Source: Metaphire vulgaris (Eukaryota; Annelida; Clitellata; Crassiclitellata; Megascolecidae). From it: 64,000 bases of DNA. A program made the position numbers and the translations under genes. The stretch's first letter is position 1. Every line of letters starts with the position of its first letter. This document shows positions 42,601 to 52,009 of this stretch, in pieces. The DNA lies in the NCBI GenBank assembly GCA_018105865.1, contig CM030848.1:2879001-2943000 (forward strand), in the 5' to 3' direction. The notes beneath the pieces were generated by a model. That model saw only the letters and a list, made by a program, of their open reading frames with translations, did no database searches and was not told the DNA's origin.

Positions 42601-45600
42601 CAGAAATCAAAATGTAAATAATAACACTTAAATGATCTAGCAGAAGCCTCATGTCTGTTGCCATTGATGCTTTTACTGAATATTTATATAAAAGTGTATT
42701 GATATTTCTACTCAGGTCAGCCTCGTGTGTAATCTTTTGTTGCCATTAGGCTGTTGATAACGAAAATGACGACGGTGATAACTATAAAGACGCAACGATG
42801 ACGACGACAACGATTAAAATGAAAATTAAGATAATATTTCAAAGCTCGACTATTTCAGAAATTGCATTTTCATCCTACTGAATTCAGCGTTATCTGGCAT
42901 TGGTGGAACTCGCAGCTGGTTTGTGTCTGCCTTGAAGCCGTATGCTTTCTCAAATAGGATTGGTAGGTAAAGACCACTCAGACATTCTTTCGACAATTGA
43001 GACTCCGTTTCACCAAATTGTCTCGTAAGCTCATACGCTGGCTGCAAAGAGACGAATCTATGCTTTAATGAATTAACTGAATGTTTTTGCATGAAGGTTC
43101 CGGTGTTGAAGTTATATCCACGAAGTTTAATTCAAACAGCAAGCGCATGATAGAGACCTTACATTATTATACATTAAGTATAGGTCTAATTTACATAATC
43201 GTTAATGTTTCCAAACCCATACTTGTCTTTTTATGCGCAGTGCCTGATTTTTTACTTCATCTTAGCATGATTTAAAATGGCTTAGGAGGCATTACTGCCT
43301 GTGTGAAAGCCACTAGTGACTAGGGGCACTAACGGGGCTTGAACCCGCTCCGTCAGCCTGACGCTCCAGCACGTAACCCACTCACCCACTCTGCCATCTT
43401 CCGCCCACCTTCCGCTCCACTGCTATTACTATCTTTTCATTTCCACTTCTCAACATCCCCTCATATTTAATCCAATCCCAAATCCTTCCCGTTTCTTCTT
43501 TATAATAATTTGAAAACGGAAGATTTGATCATGGGACATTAAAGACGCCGATGCCGTTCAACGTAGCAACGACTATCAATACAGTGACTGATATGGCGCC
43601 TTTACTTTAGGGCCACAGTAATAACTTTTAAATTAAACTCTTGGTCTTTCGCGTGTACCCGGCATTGTGCGATGTTCCCGTCAGAACAAAGAAGTTAAGC
43701 AACGTTGAGTGCGATTAGTACTTGGATGGGTGACAATCCCGGGAACGCTCGCTCGTTCGAGCATGAGACTACCTTTACCTTGTCTTTCAGCAGGGCTTTT
43801 TTCTAGAAAAAAAGGTTTGGGAACTCATCCTTTTTTGCTCGTTAACAAAAAACAGGCGTGGGAACGCCGTTCCCGTGCGTTCCCACTGAAAAAAGCCCTG
43901 CCTGTCAGTGTAAAACTGAAAATCGCTGCGCAGCGTGCTACGTCTGGCACACGAGATGTAGGCTGCCGACCCCTGATAGCCACCATTTGTTTCCTATCAT
44001 TCTTTACGCTGAATCCCAATTCCCAATCTGAAATGTCTGCTTTGATTCTCTTTAATAAAACAACTGTCTATTTGTAAAAATTTATTCGTACCGTGCTGCA
44101 GAAGTTTCCGACTGCAATCTTTAGGTCCTGAAGAGAAAAACTTCCGTCGGGTTTCAGAACGTTCAATCTCTTCAGTGGATAAATAAAAGCACCCATCACA
44201 TAGAAATCCATATTAGGTTGAATGGTTGGCTGATAGATGCCATCGATGCCACAGGGCTTTGGATTGCAACGGAAAGGATCGACAGGCTTCAGAATCATCT
44301 CATCAAGCAGTTTCGAGCACTGCTCGGGGTTACCTTGCCCTCTAGAAGTGGCTTGCGTGTCATTAATGGTAACATTTTCGGAGTAGCCTGATGACGATTC
44401 AAAAAATATTAATGAAAACGTAATGACAAAATGAGGAGGCACAGGCTTATAAAGTAATCGACCGGCCGACAAACCAAAATACTGTCATCAGAAATGGGGA
44501 TTCACTGACTCGAACCTGTGCCTCTGCGGTGTCGTTCAAACAATGTCGCACCTAGTAGCACCTCTTGCCCTATAACCAGGCTAGAGGACGGTGGACTACA
44601 AACTCTACATACAGCTGATAGCGTCGCAATCAAATGGCTGACATCATTTAGCACATTAAGCATCCGATAATAATAATAATGCACCGCATTTTCGGCCGTT
44701 TTTTCCACATAAATTTTTGTATAAGCAGGGCCGCCGAGAGAAATTCCGGGCCCCGGAACAAAGAAAATTGCGGGCTTTTAAGAAAACATTTATCGAAGTC
44801 TCCGAAAGACCTAACAAGCAAAAAACCTTATCAACTCTCAAAAACAGCTGACAAGCAAAAAAAACACAAAAAACGTTTTCGTCACCCGAGATAGGCCCCT
44901 GAAAACTCCGTGGGTCCCGGTACAATGTACCGGCTGCACCCCCTCTCCTCAGGCCTGTGCATAAGCCTAAATATGCGGCAATTTTATTAGTATTTTACGC
45001 TATTTTCATCATGTCTATAGCACTTTTTGCTATTTTCCTAATATGGGAATAGATTTACAGGGAATCATTTGTGTCTGTTTGGATGACCTTTTCTCTCTTC
45101 AGCATTTTAAAAATCGAAAACACTGCAATTTCCGCAAATATACGATATGAAATAGTCTCATAATTGGGAAACTGAGGCGCATAGATTGAAAATTTCCGAA
45201 TTTTCCCGAATATTTATGACCTCTGAGTCTCGCATAATTCCCGAAAAATCGGTGGATTTGGACTCTTTCGAATTCTCTCTACGCCAAGTTGAATATATTC
45301 CGACATTCAGGTCTTGGCTTAATACCTCTCCATTTTCTAATGGTTTAAATTCATAACCGGAACAAACTGATCGCGAAATACAATGGTGACGATTTCGCAC
45401 GAAGTATGCTATTTCATTTTTAAGCGATCACCGAACGCATGTCGGTCACCCAACGCATGTTTATAGTAGCAGCAAACAGTGGCGTAGCCACGGGGGGTTT
45501 GAGGGTTAAACCCCTCCTTGAACGGCGAAAAAAAATTTTTAGATGTATTTCCATGCAATTTTTATTTTTTGAGGCGATTTTTGGCAACTTTTGGGGTGAA

Positions 45601-48600
45601 ACCACCCTTGGCGGCTATTGACGAATTTTTTTCAACCCCCTTCCGGAAATCCTGGCTATGCCACTGGCAGCAAATGTTCACTTTGTACGATTTTTCAATA
45701 ATTCTATATACTAACTGCTGTAATATTGAATATAGTAACCGTCTTCGATGCCACATGATGGGTCATCCGATGAATTAATACGCTGCTTTTATTTTGTCCC
45801 CTCCATCATTTCCTAAAATATATGTGTGAAGTTGAAAGCAACAATAGTATAGGCTACGTCAAGAGTCTAACCATTCAAAAGGCATGGATCGTCCACTGTC
45901 TGATTATCTTCTACTGAAGCCGGTGCTGCTGAATGAACTTTTCTTCTGATCCATCCGTTCACCTCGTCCTGTCCAAAGATCAGGTAGCTGTGGGAGTACA
46001 GATTGTACGTGACATCGGCTATTGTCGCTGGATATTTGTTGTCAAGGATATTTCCTTCCGGAATGAAGGCAATCTGAGTGGACGCACCGCCCATTTCTAG
46101 GATTCCCTTTGTTTTTCCATAGTTAGTGTCTAGATAAGACAAATAGTATCCAGCAGTAAATTGTATGCAATTAAAAGAGTAGAAGTAGGCTCCGAACTCA
46201 TCGCTCAGACAAACGAACAATCTAAACATGTAAATGCAGTAATGCATTTATGTATGTATGTAATGCACTACAGAAAGACCGGACATCGCGCTGCTGTGAA
46301 CGGAGCGTTACTTGGAAGAATCCATTATAACCAGCAAGCAGTAGGCCTAGATCCTGGTAGTAGACTATAATAATAAGTCCCACTGAGGCATTGTAATAGC
46401 TAACAACTCTCACATGTAGCCATCGAATGTGGAAGCTGAAGAAATCAAAACATGAAATCGTGTACAGCCTGTATAATTAGTTTCACGGGTAAATCTTGGA
46501 ATGTCATATTGAATTCTGCTCTCTTTCTACAGCAGCGGTTCTCAACCTTTATAGTACCGCGACCCTTTTAATTCAATTCCCCATTATATGGCGACCCCCC
46601 AACGGTAAAATTATTTTCGTTCACAATGTAGCCTAAGCTGCTAAAAATAATAATGCTACGACAAACAAAATGTTCGAAATCGTTATTATTTAATTGTCTC
46701 AATGTCTATCTTCGAATGACAATTATAGTAAGACAACTAGTACGTCGTAACTACCACTGAGGAAATTTTGTACAATTACAAGAAAAGAGACAACCACATA
46801 TTTCTGATGGTCTCGGGCGACCCCTGGCATTCGTCATTCGACCCCCTTGGGGGTTGCGACCCACAGGTTGAGAACCGCTGTTCTATAGGTACTGTCACAA
46901 ATATTTGCATGCATTGCAAAAGTTTGAAACTTCTCTCACGTTTAAATTTCCTGAAATCGGAGCCTTGATAGCAGGCAACATTCATTCACAGTAAAATCCC
47001 GGTAAGCAGGGAATCACATAATACTAATTATGCACTTCTACATCACCAGTTCTAATACCAAAGAGGTATTAGAACTGGTGATGTAGAAGTGATATAGAAA
47101 TCGATGGTACTTCAACTCCATCATGGCAGGGTCTTAGACTGAAATTGATCTGAGAGCCCGCAAAGTAACCAGAAAACCAATGGAACCTTCATTCGGTGAT
47201 AAAATTAAAAAAAAAGACAATCCAATAAAATTATAGTGCTTTAAAATGTTATTCTATCCATATGTTAAACATGCAATGTATAAGTTATAACGTGAGTTAC
47301 CACGTTTAGTTTAGTTTGCCGCAGTCAGTTTTTGTTTTGGCTACCGAACTAACGTTAAACGGTATCTAGGCTTTAGAGAAAAAGTGATAGGACGAATTGT
47401 AAATTTTTGCAGGTTCAAAACGTGTCGTGGGCCGCACAAAATTGACATTAAAAATCAATTGTTCATATGCCTTCTATTTAGATACCAGTTTTATCGAAAG
47501 CCTTTGCCACGTAATTGACGGCAATCCAAGCGAATAAGCCTTCTTCTTCACCAGAAAGAATTCTCGTATTTTGCGTAGAATTACACTCGAACGGACTGAA
47601 CATCGGATCCGATAGCAAGCTATGAATATACCTCGTTGCCTCGTTAGATTTTTCCTCCGGCATCATCCTCATGCCTAAAGAAGACAGTTTCCAGCACAAG
47701 GACTGTATAATAATTATTAGCATAGTCTTAAAGTTTGTTCTAAAAACCCATAGCCAATCAACGTCGAAAGGGTATAGCGTAGTCTGCTAGCAACGTTGCT
47801 TATATTATATTATATTATATTATATTATATTATATTATATTATATTATATTATATTATATTATGTTACGTTATGTTACGTTATGTTACGTTATGTTACGT
47901 TATGTTACGTTATGTTACGTTATGTTACGTTATGGTACGTTATGTTACGTTATGTCACGTTATGTTACGTTACGTTACGTTACATTTATTATATTACATT
48001 ACATTACATTACATTACATTACATTACATTACATTACATTACATTACATTACATTACATTACATTACATTACATTACATTACATTACATTATATTATATT
48101 ATATTATATTATATTATATTATATTATATTATATTATATTATATTATATTATATTATATTATATTATATTATATTATATTATATTATATTATATTATATT
48201 ATATTATATTATATTATATTATATTATATTATATTATATTATATTATATTATATTATATTATATTATATTATATATTATATTATATTATATTATATTATA
48301 TTATATTATATTATATTATATTATATTATATTATATTATATTATATTATATTATATTATATTATATTATATTATATTATATTATATTATATTATATTATA
48401 TTATATTATATTATTATATACCTCAAAGTTTCAATTAGGGGCTGTCCATTAATTATGTCAACAACCTTTGGGCAACTTTTGACCCCTTGTCAACAACTGT
48501 CAACTTTCAGTGACCTCCCCATAATTACGTCAAAAACTTTCGACCCTCCTCCAAGATCAATGACAGGTCCTAATAACAAGGTTAATATTTTTGCGGTGAT

Positions 48601-50172
48601 GACCATTTTCCCTCTTTTTTGCTCACAGAGTGTCAAAATGTGGCGGTGATGACCTTTTTTTACCTTTTTTGCCAAGCTTTTTCCATTATAATTAGTAGTA
48701 TTTCCTGAAATTTCCTATTTTTGATTATTTGTAAAAAGTGAAAATGTTGACGTCAACTTCTCTTGACCCCCTCTCCTCTGTAAACAACTGTCAAACTTTT
48801 TCAGGCCCTCCTCCTAAATTGTTGACGTAATTAATGGACAGCCTCTTATGTGCTTATTTAAGTCATGGCTATTCTCGGTCTCTTAAAACGTTGTTGCCAA
48901 CGCTTAAAGAACAATAAGAGCGTGTGACGGTGTTTAATACAAGAGAGCATACGTAAAAGCTGAAAATAAATGCTAATTTATTAATCAAAAGAAAGTTTAT
49001 TCAGTTATTAGCGAATAGAAAATGTGCAGTAGGCCTATAACATAAGTTTATTTACGTAGATAAGCTTGTAGCCCAGTTGTTATAACGCCGTATACATTAT
49101 GCAATATTGAAGTTTATTCTCAACCCGCCTATCTGGCAGGCAGCGATAGGAGTTATAATTTCAATATATTTTAGAATTCGCATTTTAACAGGAAGTTGCT
49201 TTGTAAAGTTGCGATTGTCCATTCGCTGTTTTTGGTTCTGGCTAGCAATACAATGTCCTCTGGGGAGGGATGTTAGCCACACCATCGGTTTCTCACAAAG
49301 TTTTCAGGACCCTGATGTCCGAGATTTCGAATCGCTTCTCGTTCTTGAAGGAGTCCTTTTACAAACGTTTGACATATTGAGCGATCCTTTTGCTACTGCG
49401 GTTAAATGGCTGCAGTACGCCCGTTTTACTTAGCGAAGATACCAAGAGGTGGATACAACTCTCCTAAATTTACCCATTTTCGGCGTTTATTTTAATTATA
49501 ATCAGCGTGTTCTAAGCTAAACCTAGCCGTAACGTATCAGAGCAACGAATAGGAACAGTTTCTGGTAAACTAAGTACAGTAACATAGACGTACACAGAAC
49601 TTCAACTGCAGAATGTCTGATGGCATACATTTGCACAGTCAACAATATACAGTTCTTTTCGAGTCGAACTCATATTGTCACCAGCTATGATGCCGCGATG
49701 CTCTAAATAAAATACTCCGTTATCTGTAATCGCAACACTTTATACCAATCAATTTAGGCATCGCTTGACTTTACTTACCCGCTGTCGCCATAAAGTAAAT
49801 GGGAGAGGTCGAGCGCAGTTTCTCTGGGACGTACGGTTTGGCAGCGTTCAGAAGTTTCCAGATGTGTCTTCTAAGCTCATTAGTCGAATTACATTTTGAA
49901 ACTCCAGGTGTCGTACGCCAAACGAATATACATTGGAAGTCTGGCAATTTCATACTACATTCAACTTTCTTCCAGCTGTAGACGTGAATTCTGCTGCCAG
50001 AACTCCCGGCATCGATAACGATGGCGTAGCCAAGAAATCTCAATTGGTCATCGGGGATAATCGGCGGAGGAGCTGTACTAGGGTCTCCACAGACTTGACA
50101 TTGAAAATTCGCCAATGACAGAAACGTTGTAATGATTGTTACTGGAATATAGCACGCAACGAAACACGCCAT
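39535..50172 (-). CDS. NTPDase (GDA1/CD39) gene C, complete
   Basis: Six exons: 49779-50172, 47486-47674, 45872-46129, 44092-44387, 42879-43041 and 39535-39614 (1380 bp, 459 residues). It is a predicted apyrase-like enzyme that removes phosphates from extracellular or luminal nucleotides. ATG at 50172, N-terminal hydrophobic segment (about residues 1-23), ACR1 VIDAGSSGSRIHVY, ACR2 MATAG-MRMM, ACR3 LSGEEEGLFAWIAVNY, ACR4 ILEMGGASTQIAF, ACR5 FSWSLGAIIY. There is no C-terminal membrane span. All splice sites are GT-AG with consistent phases. Last intron 39615-42878 holds transposon copy 2 and an hAT MITE. This is the best candidate for a working gene here. Confidence 0.9.
39880..41628 (-). pseudogene. 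Candidate DDE transposase of copy 2
   Basis: The N-terminal frame (41628-41287) holds the Cys finger. The middle is broken by a one-base loss in a G run (about 41155), a 2-bp gain (about 41176) and a TAG replacing a Tyr codon of copy 1 (about 41072). The core (41040-40342) contains VDSS, CGDLK, CCFLC (the His of copy 1's CCFHC is changed to Leu) and LPPLHIKLG, then the same TGA as copy 1 (40342-40344). The same frame stays open after it to 39880 (QRFPR ... KIKEGVFVG ... HFLHSHLDFFPDN ... SDEHGERFH). The C-terminal part is intact here, unlike in copy 1. Confidence 0.7.
41667..41675 (-). promoter_or_regulatory. TATA box of CACTG transposon copy 2
   Basis: TATATAAAT on the minus strand, conserved with copy 1 at the same distance from the reading frame. 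Confidence 0.5.
42055..42412. mobile_element. hAT-type MITE, CAGCGGTTCTCAACCT family
   Basis: 358 bp, ends CAGCGGTCCTCAACCTGTGG and AGGTTGAGAAACGCTG, duplication GATTCGGC/GATTAGGC (7/8; 42047-42054, 42413-42420). GGGTCGC repeats lie near both ends. It abuts copy 2 of the CACTG transposon: its left duplication overlaps that element's GAT. A relative lies at 46533-46880. Confidence 0.85.
42879..43041 (-). CDS. NTPDase gene C exon 5
   Basis: 163 bp, PAYELTRQFGETESQLSKEC to MPDNAEF, the same length and phase as gene B exon 5. Acceptor TTGCAG; the donor GTAGGA is weak. Confidence 0.85.
43270..43406 (-). mobile_element. tRNA-derived SINE, second copy
   Basis: Reverse orientation of the SINE at 8521: starts GGGCGGAAGATGGCAGAGTG, B box GGTTCAAGCCCC, tail GGCTTTCACACAGGCAGTAA ... 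CCATTTTAAA. An extra GGGTGAGTG appears within the A-box area. Confidence 0.82.
43647..43790 (+). mobile_element. 5S rRNA-derived SINE
   Basis: The head carries the 5S internal promoter: GAAGTTAAGCAACG (about 43691) and AGTACTTGGATGGGTGAC (about 43717-43734), nearly canonical. The 5' 5S part is degraded. It ends ACTACCTTTACC, the same tail as the tRNA SINE at 6426. It is too degraded outside the promoter to be a 5S gene. Confidence 0.75.
43791..43900. mobile_element. Small hAT-like MITE
   Basis: 110 bp, ends CAGGGCTTTTTTC and GAAAAAAGCCCTG, flanks TCTTTCAG/CCTGTCAG (6/8). It contains CCTTTTTTGCTCGTTAAC, a variant of the GACAAGC module. Confidence 0.65.
44092..44387 (-). CDS. NTPDase gene C exon 4
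   Basis: 296 bp with two N-glycosylation sequons near its start (NVT, NDT), KCSKLLDEM-like and RCNPKPCGIDGIYQP Cys segments, and FYVMGAFIYPLKRL. Acceptor ATCAG, donor GTACGA. Confidence 0.9.
44726..44957. mobile_element. hAT-type MITE, CAGGGCCGCC end, with GACAAGC module
   Basis: 232 bp, ends CAGGGCCGCCGAGAG and CTCCTCAGGCCTG, duplication TGTATAAG/TGCATAAG (7/8). It contains CTAACAAGCAAAAAA and CTGACAAGCAAAAAA. Confidence 0.72.
45477..45666. mobile_element. hAT-type MITE, CAGTGGCGTAGCC ends
   Basis: 190 bp, ends CAGTGGCGTAGCC and GGCTATGCCACTG, perfect 8-bp duplication GCAGCAAA (45469-45476, 45667-45674). Internally shorter than its relative at 35564 and without the GACAAGC module. Confidence 0.9.
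45872..46129 (-). CDS. NTPDase gene C exon 3
   Basis: 258 bp, DTNYGKTKGILEMGGASTQI (ACR4), ending DDPCLLNG across the junction. Acceptor TATCTAG, donor GTTAGA. Confidence 0.88.
46533..46880. mobile_element. hAT-type MITE, CAGCGGTTCTCAACCT family
   Basis: 348 bp, ends CAGCGGTTCTCAACCT and AGGTTGAGAACCGCTG, duplication TTCTACAG/TTCTATAG (7/8). GCGACCC repeats at both ends. Confidence 0.88.
47033..47091. repeat. Perfect 27-bp hairpin
   Basis: The arms 47033-47059 and 47065-47091 are exactly complementary (CACTTCTACATCACCAG... against its complement), with a 5-nt AAAGA loop. In intron 2 of gene C. Confidence 0.95.
47486..47674 (-). CDS. NTPDase gene C exon 2
   Basis: 189 bp, MRMMPEEKSNEATRY to FDKTG, carrying ACR3 RILSGEEEGLFAWIAVNY. 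Acceptor TTTAG, donor GTATCT. Confidence 0.9.
47797..48418. repeat. 620-bp pentanucleotide array with variant blocks
   Basis: TTAYR-type 5-mers in blocks: TTATA (to about 47862), alternating TTACG/TTATG (to about 47980), TTACA (to about 48090), then TTATA to the end with rare slips. It sits in intron 1 of gene C. The long open frames across it are artefacts of the repeat. Confidence 0.95.
48438..48845. mobile_element. Harbinger-like MITE, GGGGCTGTCC ends
   Basis: 408 bp, ends GGGGCTGTCCATTAATTATG and GTAATTAATGGACAGCCTC, duplication TTA (48435-48437, 48846-48848). The interior has GATGACC..TTTTTTGC segments related to the GACAAGC module. Confidence 0.85.
48846..49778 (-). other. Rest of gene C intron 1
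   Basis: No exon or recognisable repeat; AT-rich, with plain sequence up to the exon 1 donor. Confidence 0.6.
49779..50172 (-). CDS. NTPDase gene C exon 1
   Basis: 394 bp. ATG 50172-50170; an earlier TTG in frame is not used in this model. Hydrophobic CYIPVTIITTFLSLANFQCQV, then ACR1. Donor GTAAGT. Confidence 0.9.
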
Positions 50173-50379
50173 AATTGTCGCCAAAGCTTCTAACTAACGA
50201 CAAGTACAAAGCGACTACATTTTTGAACCGATCCGCTGTATTTATTTACAAGGTAGGCTGTTGTTTAATGGCGTTGATTAATTATACAAGATGAAAGAAT
50301 TTTGGGAGTCGCAGCATCACAGCATTGAAACTGCTTAATTGAAGTTGTTAGATGTTTAAGTTAATCGAACTGATTATAT

Positions 50380-51045
50380 TATCAAGAGATGTTCATGGGT
50401 TGGGTTAACACATGGGATGGGTTGGGTTGAGTTGGGTTGGATTGAGTTGGGTTGGGTCAGACATTACCATATTTATGGTGGCTGAGTCGAGTTGGTCCAG
50501 AAAATAAGTCATGGTTTAAGAAATTGTAATGTGTTACGATGAGTTGAGTCAAGTAAGGGACTGACCATTAATTGCGTCAACAAAACAGGGGGCTCTGAAA
50601 GAGTTTGACAGCTGTTGACAAGGAGAGAGGGTGAGTCAAGAGAAGTTGATGTCGACATTTTCATTTTTTTACAAATAATCAAAACTAGGAAATTCATGGA
50701 ATACTATTTATTTTGACGGAGAAAAGCCTGACAAGCAAAAATGGTCATCACCGCCACATTATTACACTTGATGAACTAAAAAAGGAAAACGTTCGTCACC
50801 GCAAACAATAACATAGCCTTCTAATCTTTTTAGGGGACCCGTCACTGATCTTTGGGGTCAAAGTTTTTGGCATAATTATAGGAGGGTCACTGAAAGTTTG
50901 ACAGTTGCTGACAAGAGGGAGGGGTCAAAAATTACCCAGAAATTGTTGACGTAATTAATGGACAGCCCCTTACCCTATTGCCGGCATAAGATGGATTGGG
51001 TTCGGTTGGAGATTTGATGAGTTGGGTTGGCTGAGTTCCACAAAT
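50380..51045. repeat. GGGTTG-type minisatellite split by a MITE
   Basis: GGGTTGGGTTGAGTTGG-like repeats at about 50395-50460 and 50990-51035, interrupted by the Harbinger-like element at 50557-50969. Upstream of gene C. Confidence 0.7.
50557..50969. mobile_element. Harbinger-like MITE, second copy
   Basis: 413 bp, ends GGGACTGACCATTAATTGCG and GTAATTAATGGACAGCCCC, flanked by TAA and TTA (TWA type). It contains CTGACAAGCAAAAATGGTCAT. Confidence 0.8.
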
Positions 51046-51589
51046 GGACCCATAGACATCTCTGATGTTATTACACAGACAACAGCTGTTATTCATTAGT
51101 TGATCAATCGATCAACTTCTGTGGCGCCATTATCATGATGCGGCTCCTAATATTTCTCTGCCATATCACGTTAACCAACTATAGAAAGTCTCATTTCATT
51201 ATAGTAAGACAAATCTACTTAAAGATATAAATAAAATTATTTCGATTTGCTCCTTCACTGAAGACATGTTAGAACAAGCGACCTTTCGACTATTGACTAT
51301 CACGTTAGCTAGGACAAACTAGACTAGCATTCGGAAAGTTACACTCGATTCTTTCGTTATTCGTCTGACGCTGGATATTCGAGTGTTTAACCTTCTTTCA
51401 TCTTTTTGCATCCGAATACATATAATATTATTAATTTGATCAGTGTAATTGTGGCGGGGTCATTTAATCCAAAGGGCCAGTGGTTGGGACTTTACAGCTA
51501 TGAGGGAAATTACTTTTTTGAAGAGAAATGATTTCAATTTTGAAAGAAAAACTCGAGGAGATGCTGCAAGAGTGGAAGAAAATTGTTAT
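51046..51589. other. Intergenic
   Basis: No gene or repeat structure recognised; AT-rich. Confidence 0.55.
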
Positions 51590-51960
51590 TCAGAATTTGC
51601 TATTTGACCATGGTGTAGATAGCGGGGGATGCCGGAATTGAGTTCCAAAGTCTGGTGCAGCATATGAAAAAGCACGATTGCAAATTTTGAGAGATGATTG
51701 ATTCAAAGGACGAAGAAGAGTTACATGAGAGGAAGATCGAGTAGATCGAGGCTGTTGTGAGATTATCAGATTTCGTAGGTAGACTGGCTTTGTTGTATCA
51801 AGTGAGTAATAGGTCATTGATATTATTTGATATTTAATGCGTTCTGCTACTTTCAGCCAGTGTAGAGATTTGAGACCTATCGATGAGTTGCTACAGCGTG
51901 CTGCGGCATCGCCATAGCGATTGAAGATTGATGATTGATGATGATGATGACACTGAAGCT
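51590..51960 (-). pseudogene. L2-like LINE C-terminal fragment, minus strand
   Basis: The reading gives LKSLHWLKVAERIKYQIISM, PVYLRNLI and NRAFSYAAPDFGT, the usual region between RT and the C-terminus of L2/CR1-type LINEs. It lies head to head with a second copy at 52010. A GATGAT run is at about 51926-51950. Confidence 0.7.
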
Positions 51961-52009
51961 CGTAGAATGAACTGTCAATTCCCTCAACTTGAATCACCAA
52001 CTTTATGCC

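Larger units (their letters stand above)
43042..44091 (-). other. Gene C intron 4
   Basis: It holds a minus-strand SINE (43270-43406), a 5S-derived SINE (about 43647-43790) and a small hAT-like element (43791-43900). No exon. Confidence 0.7.
44388..45871 (-). other. Gene C intron 3
   Basis: No exon. Contains hAT-type MITEs at 44726-44957 and 45477-45666; otherwise AT-rich. Confidence 0.7.
46130..47485 (-). other. Gene C intron 2
   Basis: No exon. A stretch at about 46255-46400 is colinear with gene B intron 2 near 21640. It also holds an hAT MITE (46533-46880) and a perfect hairpin (47033-47091). Confidence 0.65.

Noticed and set aside
43647..43760. Functional 5S rRNA gene
   Set aside because: Only the internal promoter is conserved; the 5' and 3' stem regions are degraded and a SINE tail follows.
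47033..47091. microRNA precursor
   Set aside because: A perfect 27-bp stem with a 5-nt loop lacks the length, bulges and loop size of animal pre-miRNAs; kept only as a hairpin.
47796..48649. Three overlapping open frames of 188-255 codons
   Set aside because: Artefact of the TTATA-type pentamer array, which is open in several frames.
8094..50184. Alternative start codons (TTG, GTG) upstream of ATG in NTPDase exon 1
   Set aside because: For genes A and C an ATG follows within a few codons and is the normal eukaryotic start; only gene B lacks one.
50390..50460. Telomere-like GGGTTG repeats
   Set aside because: Irregular units, interstitial, and interrupted by a MITE; not a chromosome end.
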